Shown here one piece after another: positions 44,008-54,301 of a stretch of DNA of 64,000 nt (position 1 is the stretch's first letter; every line of letters begins with the position of its first letter). The notes below the pieces were generated by a model. The model made no database searches. It was not told the origin of the DNA and saw nothing but the letters and a program-made list of their open reading frames with translations. Source of the DNA: JAGNHN01 sp964590645. Lineage in GTDB: Bacteria > Bacteroidota > Bacteroidia > Bacteroidales > JAGNHN01. Made by a program: the position numbers and the translations under genes. The stretch covers positions 1 to 64,000 of the forward strand of contig CAZPYJ010000006.1 of the NCBI GenBank assembly GCA_964590645.1, given 5' to 3'.

Positions 44008-45000
44008 ATGCTTGAAATGGATATTAAAGCGCTGAATGAGAGGATACAGCAAGAGAGTGCTTTTGTGGATATTCTCCAAATGGAGATGAAGAAAGTCATC
44101 GTTGGGCAGAAGCAAATGCTGGAAAGGCTTTTGATTGGCTTGCTTTCCGATGGGCATATTTTGCTGGAAGGGGTTCCGGGACTGGCCAAGACCCTGTCGA
44201 TCAAATCTCTGGCCAACGCCATACAGGCAAAGTTCAGCCGGATTCAGTTCACGCCTGACCTTTTGCCTGCCGATCTTCTTGGAACAATGATCTACAGCCA
44301 GAAGAAAGAAAGTTTTGAAGTGCGCAAAGGTCCGATTTTCGCCAATTTCATCCTGGCAGATGAAATCAACCGCTCACCGGCTAAAGTACAAAGTGCCCTA
44401 TTGGAGGCAATGCAGGAGCGCCAGGTCACCATAGGAGACCAGACCTATCCCTTGCAGGAACCCTTCCTGGTGATGGCCACCCAGAACCCTATCGAACAGG
44501 AAGGCACCTACCCCCTGCCCGAAGCCCAGGTTGATCGCTTTATGCTTAAGGTGATCATTGACTACCCGAAGAAGGAGGAGGAGAAAATGATACTGCGACA
44601 GCAAATCCAGCAGGAGCAAGCACAAACGCGGCCGGTGATTAAGCCCGAAGATATCCTAAAAGCAAGAGAAGTGGTCAGGGAGGTCTATCTTGACGAAAAA
44701 ATCGAGAATTATATCACTGATATTGTTTTTGCCTCGCGCTACCCGGCCGATTACGGCCTGGAGAAATTCAGCAATCTCATTCAATACGGCGCTTCTCCCC
44801 GTGCCAGCATCAATCTGGCTTTGGCTGCCAAGGCTTTTGCTTTTATCAAGCGCAGAGGATACGTCATTCCGGAAGACATCCGGGCCATTGCTCACGATGT
44901 CCTCCGTCATCGTATCGGCCTTACTTATGAAGCAGAGGCAGAGAATATCCAATCTGAAGAGATCATCAGTGAAATCCTGAATGTGGTAGAGGTACCCTGA
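44008..45000 (+). CDS. MoxR-family AAA+ ATPase
   Basis: 330 residues from ATG 44008. Walker A is GVPGLAKT, Walker B is ILADEINRSPAK, and sensor 1 is ATQNPIEQEGTYPLPEAQVDRF, all typical of MoxR. These ATPases act as chaperones in assembling VWA-domain complexes. It heads an eight-gene operon with a DUF58 protein and five Bat proteins, so it very likely acts on the VWA proteins BatA and BatB. Confidence 0.95.
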   Translation: MLEMDIKALNERIQQESAFVDILQMEMKKVIVGQKQMLERLLIGLLSDGHILLEGVPGLAKTLSIKSLANAIQAKFSRIQFTPDLLPADLLGTMIYSQKKESFEVRKGPIFANFILADEINRSPAKVQSALLEAMQERQVTIGDQTYPLQEPFLVMATQNPIEQEGTYPLPEAQVDRFMLKVIIDYPKKEEEKMILRQQIQQEQAQTRPVIKPEDILKAREVVREVYLDEKIENYITDIVFASRYPADYGLEKFSNLIQYGASPRASINLALAAKAFAFIKRRGYVIPEDIRAIAHDVLRHRIGLTYEAEAENIQSEEIISEILNVVEVP

Positions 45001-45029
45001 TACCCATTCCTCTGATAGCATTGGCAGTG

Positions 45030-45914
45030 ATGGCGGAAAAAGACACCACGGAAATTCTTAAAAAAGTCCGGAAGATAGAGATCAAAACCAGGGGCTTGTC
45101 CCGGCAAATCTTTTCGGGGCAGTATCACTCTGTCTTTAAAGGAAGAGGTATGACCTTCAGCGAGGTTCGGGCATATCAATATGGGGACGACATCCGCAAC
45201 ATCGACTGGAATGTAACAGCCCGTTTCCAACAGGCCTTTGTGAAGGTCTTTGAAGAAGAAAGGGAGATGACTGTAATGCTGCTGGTGGATGTCAGCGGCA
45301 GCAATGCATTTGGTACAAGGCAAATGTTCAAGCAGGATCTCATCACTGAAATCGCAGCTGTCCTCTCCTTCTCTGCCATACAAAACAATGATAAAGTCGG
45401 GGTTATCTTTTTTTCGGATAAGGTGGAGAAATTCATCCCTCCCAAAAAGGGTCGTACACACATCCTCAGGATCATCAGGGAGTTGCTGGATTTTAATCCC
45501 GATCACAGGGCCACTGACATTTCGGAAGCGCTGCGCTACTTTACCAATGCTATCAAAAAGCGCTCGGTAGCCTTTCTGTTTTCAGACTTCCTGAGCAAGG
45601 ATTTTGACAACGCCCTGCGCATCACCCAGCAGAAACACGACCTGATTGCCGTTCACATCTCAGATCCTGCTGAGGAACTGTTTCCCTCCATCGGACTAAT
45701 CCGGGTCAGGGACGCTGAGAACGGCACATATCGTTGGTTGGACACAAGCAGGAAGTCGGTCAGAGAAGCCCAGGAAAAGTGGCTGATTCAGCACCGTCGA
45801 TACCTTCACGAGGCCTTCAGCAAAAGCGGGACAGATGTGGTAAAAATCCGGACAGACCAGGATTATGTGCGCCCCCTCATTAATCTGTTCAAGAAACGTG
45901 AAAGCCGGATGTAA
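45030..45914 (+). CDS. DUF58 (VWA-like) protein of the Bat operon
   Basis: 294 residues from ATG 45030. The DUF58 signature GDDIRNIDWNVTAR is at about 55-70, and a VWA-like fold follows with a MIDAS-type DVSGS (about 90). No membrane segment is visible. MoxR-DUF58 pairs are conserved in this operon type across the phylum. The gap from moxR is 29 bases, and it is two bases from the next gene. Confidence 0.93.
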   Translation: MAEKDTTEILKKVRKIEIKTRGLSRQIFSGQYHSVFKGRGMTFSEVRAYQYGDDIRNIDWNVTARFQQAFVKVFEEEREMTVMLLVDVSGSNAFGTRQMFKQDLITEIAAVLSFSAIQNNDKVGVIFFSDKVEKFIPPKKGRTHILRIIRELLDFNPDHRATDISEALRYFTNAIKKRSVAFLFSDFLSKDFDNALRITQQKHDLIAVHISDPAEELFPSIGLIRVRDAENGTYRWLDTSRKSVREAQEKWLIQHRRYLHEAFSKSGTDVVKIRTDQDYVRPLINLFKKRESRM

Positions 45915-45916
45915 GG

Positions 45917-46915
45917 ATGAAAGGCCTACTGGAACATATAATGCTTCTCTTGTTCGGAATGGTGCTGGTCATTCAGCCCCTCTATTCCAAGGATAATCCG
46001 GAATGGAAGATAAGTCTCGACACCCTGGCGATCCGGATTGGGGAACAAACCAACGCCCGTCTGACCCTCAGCGGCCAGGGAAGCATCCCTCATTTTCAAT
46101 GGCCGGTGTATTATGATACGCTTGTCCCCGGAATCGAAATCCTTTCACAATCCAGCCTGGACACCCTGATTGACAAAAAGAAGAACCGTTATGAGATTCG
46201 CCGGGCTTATCTTATTACTTCCTTTGATTCGGGCTTCTACTCCTTTGATAACATCCCGCTTCGTTTATTTGCAGAAGGCGACACCCTGATCATTGCCGCC
46301 CCGGAGGTCTCATTACACGTATTCACCCTCACTGTTAATCCGGAGGACGACATCAGGGATATAGCCGGAATCATCCCGTTTGGGCTGCGTTTCAGAGACC
46401 TGATCCCCTATATTATAGCACTCCTGTTGATCTCAGCCGTGCTGCTCACAATATTGTATCTAAAGAAGAGAAGAAAGACCGGAAAAAGCATCCTGAGTGT
46501 ATTCTCCAAACCTCCGGTTCCGCCACATATCCGTGCAATGGAAGAGCTGGAGAAACTCCGCAGAAAGAAATTATGGCAGGAAGGGAAAGTCAAAGCCTAC
46601 CATTCGGAGCTGAGCGAAATACTCCGCACATACCTTGAAGGGCGATTCAAAATACAAGCGCTCGAAATGGTTAGCACGGAAATTCTCACTGCAATGGCCA
46701 CTGACCCCGAAGCTGCACCCTATATTCCATCTCTGGAAAAGACGATGATGCTGGCCGACCTGGTTAAATTCGCCAAGCATCTGCCTCTCCCGGATGAGAA
46801 TGAAAAATGCTTCCAGGAAGTGCGGGATTTCGTTCAGGCAAGCAGGCCACTGTCAGAAATACAGGCTGAAAGACAGGAAAGCACTATGGCTGCTTCAAAT
46901 AAAAAAACAGGGTAA
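45917..46915 (+). CDS. Bat-operon membrane protein of unknown function (BatD-like N-terminus)
   Basis: 332 residues. A signal peptide (to about 25) precedes a beta-rich periplasmic domain of about 130 residues (SLDTLAIRIGEQTNARLTL). One transmembrane helix is near 165-190, followed by a cytoplasmic helical domain of DUF4381-like type (HSELSEILRTYLEGRF, LADLVKFAKHLP). Its position between DUF58 and batA matches a conserved but unnamed member of Bacteroidota Bat operons. It resembles a short relative of BatD. Its stop shares one base with the batA start. Confidence 0.8.
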   Translation: MKGLLEHIMLLLFGMVLVIQPLYSKDNPEWKISLDTLAIRIGEQTNARLTLSGQGSIPHFQWPVYYDTLVPGIEILSQSSLDTLIDKKKNRYEIRRAYLITSFDSGFYSFDNIPLRLFAEGDTLIIAAPEVSLHVFTLTVNPEDDIRDIAGIIPFGLRFRDLIPYIIALLLISAVLLTILYLKKRRKTGKSILSVFSKPPVPPHIRAMEELEKLRRKKLWQEGKVKAYHSELSEILRTYLEGRFKIQALEMVSTEILTAMATDPEAAPYIPSLEKTMMLADLVKFAKHLPLPDENEKCFQEVRDFVQASRPLSEIQAERQESTMAASNKKTG

Positions 46916-47919
46916 TGATCAGATGGTGGAATGATATTGTATTTGCAGACCCCGGCTTTCTCTATCTCCTGCTGGTACTGCCTTTGATCCTGGGCTGGGA
47001 CTGGTACAGATTGGGGCGCAAGGGAGCCGATATGCGGATGCCACATCTGGATATATTCATTGATGCTGGCAGATCCTGGCGGGAGTATGGGCTGTATGGT
47101 CTTTCAGTCCTCCGCTCCATTGCACTGGCCCTGCTCATCCTTGCACTGGCCAGGCCACAGAGCAGCAGTTCCAGACAGGATGTGAATATTGAAGGCATTG
47201 ATATCGTGATGGCAGTTGACATTTCAGGAAGTATGCTGGCGGAGGATTTGCGGCCCAACCGCCTGGAAGCGGCAAAGCAGGTCGCAGCCGATTTCGCAGA
47301 AGGCCGTCAGAACGACCGGATCGGACTGGTCATCTTTAGTGGAGAAGCCTTCACCCAATGCCCCCTCACCACCGATCACCGTATTTTGATTGAGCTATTT
47401 GCCTCCGTAAAAACCGGAATGATAGAAGACGGTACTGCCATTGGTGACGGACTGGCTACCGCAGTAAACCGCCTCAAGGAAAGTACGGCCATCAGTAAAG
47501 TCATTATCCTGTTGACCGATGGGGAGAACAATATGGGTGTACTCGATCCTCTTTCGGCCGCCGAAATTGCCCGCATATTCGGAATCCGGGTGTATACTAT
47601 AGGAGTGGGAACCATCGGAATGGCCCCTTACCCGGTACAGACGCCCTTTGGCATTCAATATCAGAATGTAGAAGTAAAAATCGACGAAGCCCTGCTGCAG
47701 TCGATGGCTGAGATGACCGGGGGACTGTATTTCCGGGCGACCAACAATGAGAAGCTTCAGCAGATCTACAATGAGATCGACCAGATGGAAAAATCCAGGA
47801 TCAGTGTCACGGAATTCCACCGAAAGCACGAAGAATTCCTTTGGCCGGCATTGACAGGTCTCATTTTTTTGCTGATAGAGTATCTTCTCCGGGCATTCAT
47901 CATCCGTGCTAAACCCTGA
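46915..47919 (+). CDS. batA: Aerotolerance protein BatA (VWA)
   Basis: 334 residues. Two N-terminal helices (about 13-30 and 57-77) and one C-terminal helix flank a VWA domain with intact MIDAS: DISGSM near 100, a Thr/Asp in the middle and LLTDGENN. The family was named from Bacteroides fragilis aerotolerance mutants; the molecular role is unresolved but connected to envelope or oxidative stress. Its neighbour BatB is a paralogue. Confidence 0.92.
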   Translation: MIRWWNDIVFADPGFLYLLLVLPLILGWDWYRLGRKGADMRMPHLDIFIDAGRSWREYGLYGLSVLRSIALALLILALARPQSSSSRQDVNIEGIDIVMAVDISGSMLAEDLRPNRLEAAKQVAADFAEGRQNDRIGLVIFSGEAFTQCPLTTDHRILIELFASVKTGMIEDGTAIGDGLATAVNRLKESTAISKVIILLTDGENNMGVLDPLSAAEIARIFGIRVYTIGVGTIGMAPYPVQTPFGIQYQNVEVKIDEALLQSMAEMTGGLYFRATNNEKLQQIYNEIDQMEKSRISVTEFHRKHEEFLWPALTGLIFLLIEYLLRAFIIRAKP

Positions 47920-47921
47920 TT

Positions 47922-48970
47922 ATGCTTAGATTTGAACATAGCGCATTTTTGTATTTTCTGGGATTGATCCCGATTTTGTATGCCCTCTACAGGCTGCAAT
48001 TCTGGCTATGGAAACGGCATATACGCCAGGCTGGCGACCTGGCATTGATGCGTGCCTTGATGCCCGATTTTTCGCCCGGAAGAAAGGCAATGCGTTTCTG
48101 GTTACTGATGACAGGCCTGGCGATGCTGTTCATCGGCCTGGCTAATCCACAAACCGGAGCTAAACTGGAAAAGGCGGAGCGGCGCGGCATCGACCTGGTC
48201 ATCGCCCTGGATGTTTCCAACAGTATGCTCGCTGAAGACATTAAACCCAACCGCATCAGCCGGGCAAGGCAATCCATCAGTCGTCTCATCGACCGTCTTT
48301 CCAATGACCGGATCGGAATGGTCGTATTTGCCGGCAAGGCCTATACCCAGCTGCCTATCACCTCAGATTATGCTGCCGCCAAACTCTTTTTAAACAGCAT
48401 AGACCCAAGCATCGTCCCAAGCCAGGGAACAGCCATCGGTGAAGCCATCAGGCAGTCGATGGAAGCCTTTGGTGAGAGTGAAAACAGCAAAGCCATCATC
48501 ATCATCACCGATGGGGAGAACCACGAAGACAATGCAGTGGAGATTGCCGGAGTGGCTGTCGAAAAAGGCATCAAGGTGTATACCATCGGAATGGGCACAT
48601 TGGAAGGGGCTCCCATCCCGGAATACAGGGGAAAACTGAGAGTCGGGTTTAAAAAAGACAAGGCAGGATCCACCGTGGTAACCCGTCTCAATGAAGTGAT
48701 GATGCAACAAATTGCCGCTGCCGGAGACGGTATTTATGTCAGAGCAAGCAATACGGAAGCCGGGCTGGAAAAGATATTTGAGGCCATCAACAAACTGGAC
48801 AAATCTACTTTTGATGCCAGAATATTCAGCGACTATGAGGATCAGTTTCAATTCTTCCTGGCATTAGCCATTTTCTTCCTGGTAATGGAAATTCTTATCG
48901 TTGAAAGACGAAGCAGATGGTTTCGTTCCTTTTCGCTCTTTAACTTTGAACTCAAACCCGGTCGAAAGAA

Positions 48971-48974
<4 letters not shown>
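47922..48974 (+). CDS. batB: Aerotolerance protein BatB (VWA)
   Basis: 350 residues, arranged like BatA: two N-terminal helices, a VWA domain and one C-terminal helix. The MIDAS motif here is DVSNSM, followed by IITDGENHED. It starts two bases after batA and overlaps batC by four bases (ATGA). Confidence 0.92.
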
Positions 48975-49693
<719 letters not shown>

Positions 49694-49708
49694 AAAACTT
49701 TCGCCTTT

Positions 49709-51598
49709 ATGAAAGACCCACATAAAATTCTTTCAGGCAGCAATGTATGGGAGAGTGCCGTGCTCCTTGGACTGGTACTGGCCTTCTGGATACTGCCCTG
49801 GCCGTTGTGGGCTCAGGAGTTTCAGGTGCAAGCACCCAGGCAGGTGGCTGCAGGCCAACAGTTCACCCTTAGTTTTTCCATCAATGCCGATGGTGATCAA
49901 TTTCGCGGCCCCGATTTTAAAGGATTTTCCGTATTGAGCGGACCCAATCCATCCACCCGCAGCAATATCCAGGTAGATGCCCGTGGACAAATGATCCGAT
50001 CCATTACCAAAACATTCACCTACCATCTTCTTGCAGGTCAGGAAGGAAGTTTTACGGTTGGCAGTGCCAGCATCAAGGTGAATGGTCAGGATATCAAAAC
50101 AGAACCCTTTGAGATAAAAGTCGTGAAAGGGGCAGCCGCGGCCAGTGGAGGCCAGGGACAGGCAAGTCGTCCTCAGGGCAGATCCCAGGGAAGCGACCCG
50201 GGAAAGATTTCAGAGGAGGATGTTTTCATTCGGGCTATTGTGGATAAAACAGAGGCATACGTAGGTGAACAGATACTGATCACCTATCGCATCTACACCC
50301 GTCGCCAGATCAACCTTCCAAACACCCTGCAGCACCCCTCTTTCAATGGTTTCTGGACGGAAGACCTTCTTCGCGACGACAAACAATACCGACAGACTGA
50401 AGAAACATACAAGGGCCAACGATACGTGGTTGTGGATTACAAGAAGCTGGCCCTCTTTCCTCAAAAAGCAGGCCCAATCCGGATTGATCCCTTTGAAATT
50501 GAGGTCGCGGCAAGAATACAGTCGCAGCGGCGCTCCGGAGATCCATTTTTTGACAATTTCTTCGGTGGATCCTTTTTTAACACCTACCAGAATGTCCAGG
50601 TGAAACTGAAATCCAATGCGCTTTCTCTTACGATCAAGCCTCTGCCGTCTGCCGGGCAGGTGGCAGGGTTCAAAGGAGCCGTTGGGCAGTACAGTCTTTC
50701 GGCGGAAGCAGACCGGCAGGAACTCAAAACCAATGAGGCGGCCACCATTCGCTACACCATTAGTGGCAAAGGGAACCTGAGGCTGATCCAGGCTCCTGAG
50801 ATCAGTTTTCCAAGTGACTTTGAAGTTTTTGATCCGAAAATATCAGACCGGGTTTCGGTACAAGCTTCCGGAATCAGTGGGAGCAGGACTTTTGAATACC
50901 TCACCATTGCCAGGGCTCCGGGAACCCATCAGATTCCCAAAGTCAGCTTCCACTTCTTTGATCCGGAACAGAAGCAATACCGGAGTGTCAGCACCGACTC
51001 CATTTATTTCCAGGTTGAAAAGGGAGAGGGAGATCAGATTTTGACCCAGTCGGGCATCAGCCAGGAAGACATTCGACTGCTGGGCTCCGATATCCGATAT
51101 ATCAAAACCACCCCTCCCCGATTCAGAAAGGCAAGTTCACCGCTACTCTTCACCAACACATTCTGGATTTGGCTGGCACTGCCAGTGATCTTATTTGTTC
51201 TTGTGTTGGTTTTCTGGTATCGCAGGATGAGTTTCCTTCAGGATCAGCAGGCCGTCAGGAAGCACCGGGCTACCCGTATGGCCCGAAAGAGACTAAAATC
51301 GGCGGCAAAGCTGCTGGGTTCAGGTCAGAAAGAAGCCTTCTATGAATCTATAACCCAGGCACTCTGGGGTTACCTGGCCGATAAATTCAACCTGAGTTTA
51401 TCCCTTTTGACTATGGACAGGGTGAGCGAGGCTCTCAGTGAAAGGAAGGTCAGCGATGAGGATATGACAGAATTAAAAAACATCGTGGAATCTGCAGAGT
51501 ATGCCCGTTTTGCTCCCCCGGGCAGCACCCAGACTGAAGGGGACATCTATGCACGCGCCCTGGCGATCATCTCCAAACTCGAAAATCAATTACGATGA
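49709..51598 (+). CDS. batD: BatD, oxygen-tolerance protein
   Basis: 629 residues. A signal peptide (ending LWAQE) is followed by repeated beta-sandwich domains; a spacer rich in Gly, Gln and Ser is at about 145-170. One transmembrane helix lies at about 488-510, and a cytoplasmic helical domain follows (ALWGYLADKFNLSLSLLTMDRVSEAL). This is the standard BatD plan. It overlaps batE by four bases. Confidence 0.92.
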   Translation: MKDPHKILSGSNVWESAVLLGLVLAFWILPWPLWAQEFQVQAPRQVAAGQQFTLSFSINADGDQFRGPDFKGFSVLSGPNPSTRSNIQVDARGQMIRSITKTFTYHLLAGQEGSFTVGSASIKVNGQDIKTEPFEIKVVKGAAAASGGQGQASRPQGRSQGSDPGKISEEDVFIRAIVDKTEAYVGEQILITYRIYTRRQINLPNTLQHPSFNGFWTEDLLRDDKQYRQTEETYKGQRYVVVDYKKLALFPQKAGPIRIDPFEIEVAARIQSQRRSGDPFFDNFFGGSFFNTYQNVQVKLKSNALSLTIKPLPSAGQVAGFKGAVGQYSLSAEADRQELKTNEAATIRYTISGKGNLRLIQAPEISFPSDFEVFDPKISDRVSVQASGISGSRTFEYLTIARAPGTHQIPKVSFHFFDPEQKQYRSVSTDSIYFQVEKGEGDQILTQSGISQEDIRLLGSDIRYIKTTPPRFRKASSPLLFTNTFWIWLALPVILFVLVLVFWYRRMSFLQDQQAVRKHRATRMARKRLKSAAKLLGSGQKEAFYESITQALWGYLADKFNLSLSLLTMDRVSEALSERKVSDEDMTELKNIVESAEYARFAPPGSTQTEGDIYARALAIISKLENQLR

Positions 51599-52377
51599 AA
51601 ACGATGTGCAAAGGTCTTGTCTTCGCCCTCTTATTGCTTGTGATAGTCCTGCCCGTGCCAGCCAACGGACTGACACCTGAAGAGGGCCTTGCACGAATGC
51701 AAGCTGGCAATGATGCCTACCGCGAGGGCTTTTTTAGCGATGCCCTTGAGCATTATCTGGCCGTGTATGAGGCAGGCTTTACCTCTGCCACTTTGTGTTA
51801 CAATATCGGCAATGCCTATTTTAAGCTGAACCGCATTCCGGAATCCATACTGTTTTATGAAAGAGCCCTGATTCTTTTGCCTTCCGATGAAGACATACAA
51901 CATAATCTTGAACTGGCCCAAACCCGTATCATTGATAAGATTGCATCGGTTCCCCAGCTCTTCTTTATCCGTTGGTGGAACCAGGTTCGCAATGCATTTG
52001 GTGCCGATGGGTGGGCAAATTTGTCGCTGATACTCCTCTCCTCCTTCTTTATCTTTCTCCTGATATACTTACTGAGCAGAAAACCACTGATCAAACGCCT
52101 GGCCTTCTGGCCTGCCCTGATTAGTCTCCTCCTGTTTGCCCACGCCCTTGCTTTTGCCTGGCAGAAATCCCAGGTGATGCAAAATCGTCCTTATGCCATT
52201 GTGTTTCAGCCAACAGTGACGGCGAAAAGCTCACCCGATGCCGGCAGCGTTGACCTCTTCGTCATACACGAAGGAACGAAAGTCAACATAGGGGATCAGA
52301 TAGGAGATTGGGTAGAGATAAAGATCGCCAGCGGAAAAAGGGGGTGGATGCAGGAAAAAGCCCTGGAAAGAATTTGA
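51595..52377 (+). CDS. batE: BatE, TPR and SH3-like protein
   Basis: 260 residues: signal peptide, two or three TPR units (about 25-105, including SATLCYNIGNAYFKLNRIPESILFYERAL), two membrane helices (about 140-185), and a C-terminal bacterial SH3-like domain (TVTAKSSPDAGS to GWMQEKALERI). It is the last gene of the Bat operon and is convergent with the pentapeptide lipoprotein, three bases apart. Confidence 0.9.
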   Translation: MKTMCKGLVFALLLLVIVLPVPANGLTPEEGLARMQAGNDAYREGFFSDALEHYLAVYEAGFTSATLCYNIGNAYFKLNRIPESILFYERALILLPSDEDIQHNLELAQTRIIDKIASVPQLFFIRWWNQVRNAFGADGWANLSLILLSSFFIFLLIYLLSRKPLIKRLAFWPALISLLLFAHALAFAWQKSQVMQNRPYAIVFQPTVTAKSSPDAGSVDLFVIHEGTKVNIGDQIGDWVEIKIASGKRGWMQEKALERI

Positions 52378-52380
52378 TCC

Positions 52381-53307
52381 TCAAGGGAAGCACAAAGTAG
52401 TGGTGTCGCTTAATACTCCTTCGATGATCCAACCATTGCGGGTAGTGGAGCAGAAATTGGTTCCGTAAGCTTTGGCTCCGCTCAGATCAAGCCCGTTGAG
52501 GATGGCGAATTCGAAGGTGGCATTGCGAATATCCGCATTCCGCATATTGCCCAGGCTGAGATTACCTCCCCTCAGGTCCGTTTTCACAAGACTGGCCCTG
52601 CTCAAATCCACCTTACTTGCCCTTAGGTCCTGCATATCAGCACTATCCAGGATACATTCCGTCATCTTGCTCTCTTCCAGCCTGGCCCCGGCAAGATAGA
52701 ACCCGGATAAATCTAGCTCAGACAGATCACATTTATAGCACTCCATAGCCCGGCTGGTCATATAGAAATACTTAGTCTTACTTCCACTTTTGCTTGCCAG
52801 GTCGAGGTCAGGTTGAATGAAAATAATCTGACGACCGGCTGTATCTGCCCCAAAGGGGATAAGACTGACAAGCTTCAAGATATACTTGCCGGGAAGCAAT
52901 TTTGCATTGGCTTTTTCCCCTCCATTGTGCAGACTGAAATACATCGTATCCATTGCTTCATCATAAAAGCGCAGGGAATAGTAGGGATTGATGTCGGGAT
53001 CAAATACAAGTACAGTAGTATCCTTGACTTCATATCGGATAAGATCAACGCCAATCGTATCGGTATCAAAGTCCAAACTGGCTGAGGGACTGTCGGTATG
53101 TTCAAGATCCATCACCACCAGCGTTCCAGGCGAAAGATAGAGGTTTGGGTTTGAAGCCAGTTCCTTTTCAGTCCGGGGCTTCACTCTGATCCCTTTGGAA
53201 TAGATTGAATCCGGATCCGGAGCATAAGGTTCAATCTCATAGCAGGCAGCGATCCCGATCAGCAGGCTCAGCATTGCCGTTATAAAGAAGAGAAAAGAGC
53301 TTTTCAT
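52381..53307 (-). CDS. Lipoprotein with pentapeptide repeats
   Basis: 308 residues from ATG 53307 (MKSSFLFFITAML). The lipobox is IAAC, followed by an acidic stretch, which suggests outer-membrane or surface location. The first 180 residues are beta-rich and unassigned. The C-terminal 110 residues contain pentapeptide repeats of the A(D/N)Lxx type (DLSELDLSGFYLAGARLEESKM, DMQDLRASKVDLSRASLVKTDLRGGNL), which form a right-handed quadrilateral helix. Four Cys lie in and around the repeats, unusual for an exported repeat. Function unknown. Confidence 0.8.
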   Translation of the reverse strand: MKSSFLFFITAMLSLLIGIAACYEIEPYAPDPDSIYSKGIRVKPRTEKELASNPNLYLSPGTLVVMDLEHTDSPSASLDFDTDTIGVDLIRYEVKDTTVLVFDPDINPYYSLRFYDEAMDTMYFSLHNGGEKANAKLLPGKYILKLVSLIPFGADTAGRQIIFIQPDLDLASKSGSKTKYFYMTSRAMECYKCDLSELDLSGFYLAGARLEESKMTECILDSADMQDLRASKVDLSRASLVKTDLRGGNLSLGNMRNADIRNATFEFAILNGLDLSGAKAYGTNFCSTTRNGWIIEGVLSDTTTLCFP

Positions 53308-53400
53308 TGGTTTGTATTCTGAATGCGGGGTAAATGTACTAATTTTCAATAAATACAGATATCAATTCACACTCTGGCCCGGCTTCCCACTCACCTGCAC

Positions 53401-53431
53401 TTGCCTCCCTGAGGCATATTGCTTACCTTTC
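53401..53431 (+). promoter_or_regulatory. Promoter TTG-N20-TACCTTTC
   Basis: TTG at 53401-53403 and TACCTTTC at 53424-53431 (last base off TAnnTTTG) are 20 bases apart, 18 bases before the start at 53450. Confidence 0.45.
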
Positions 53432-53449
53432 GCCGATGAACGGAGCTTT

Positions 53450-54253
53450 ATGATAAAGCATACCTTACTGATTCTTTCCGCTATCCTCACCTCGCTTCTG
53501 TCTGGGCAGGTAATGATTCCACCTCAGCCCCGAGGCGGACAGATGGCCGTCCAGCACCTCATTGAGAACGAAATGATTTTCCCCCCTCAACTGCTGGCTA
53601 AAAAACAAGCAGGCCAGGTAAGCCTGCATATCAATGTGGATGCAGAAGGCAAAGTCAAAGCTTTTGAAGTGGGGGAAGGAGCGGACGAAGCCTTTGTTCG
53701 AGAGGCACTCAGGCTGCTTGAATATGTTTTATGGGAACCGGCCCTTTACGATGGTAAAGCAGTAGCAGGAATTGCTTTCTTCGAATTGGAGTTCAAACCG
53801 GGAAAATTCAGGCGCATACTAAAACAAAGGGGATACGACCATCCTCCTGCCCTATACCAACCAAGCGATAGCTGCTTCGCTGTTTATGATCAAAAATCGC
53901 TCAACCGACAGGTGGAAGTGCTTGCCCCGGAAGGATACAGCGGGATGGTTGATTTTATCCGGAAAAACCTGGAATATCCTGAACTGGCCATAAAAAGAGG
54001 CATATCAGGAACAGTAAGGATGGATATGGTGGTGGAAAGCAGTGGGCGGATTACTAACCTTCGTATTATACAAAGCGTGGGGGCAGGCTGCGATGAAGAA
54101 GCGATGCGACTGATGAAGATGCTCAGATTCAGACCGGGATTGAAATCCGGAATATATGTTAGAAGCAATATACAATTAAGTATTAATTTTGCACTCCCGG
54201 ATGAAGCCGGTTACCGCTACTTCCCAACGCAACAGGGAGGCTCAATGCAGTAA
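53450..54253 (+). CDS. Periplasmic protein with two TonB C-terminal-like domains
   Basis: 267 residues from ATG 53450. A cleavable signal peptide (LLSGQ) is followed by two copies of the TonB C-terminal fold. The second is textbook (YPELAIKRGISGTVRMDMVVESSGRITN, DEEAMRLMKMLRFRPG), while the first is diverged. The membrane anchor and Pro-rich linker of a true TonB are missing, so it is probably not an energy transducer by itself. It may bind envelope partners. Confidence 0.82.
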   Translation: MIKHTLLILSAILTSLLSGQVMIPPQPRGGQMAVQHLIENEMIFPPQLLAKKQAGQVSLHINVDAEGKVKAFEVGEGADEAFVREALRLLEYVLWEPALYDGKAVAGIAFFELEFKPGKFRRILKQRGYDHPPALYQPSDSCFAVYDQKSLNRQVEVLAPEGYSGMVDFIRKNLEYPELAIKRGISGTVRMDMVVESSGRITNLRIIQSVGAGCDEEAMRLMKMLRFRPGLKSGIYVRSNIQLSINFALPDEAGYRYFPTQQGGSMQ

Positions 54254-54301
54254 ATCTCGTAGCGCAGGTATGAAAATTTTACAAACCTTAATCCCATAAC
54301 T

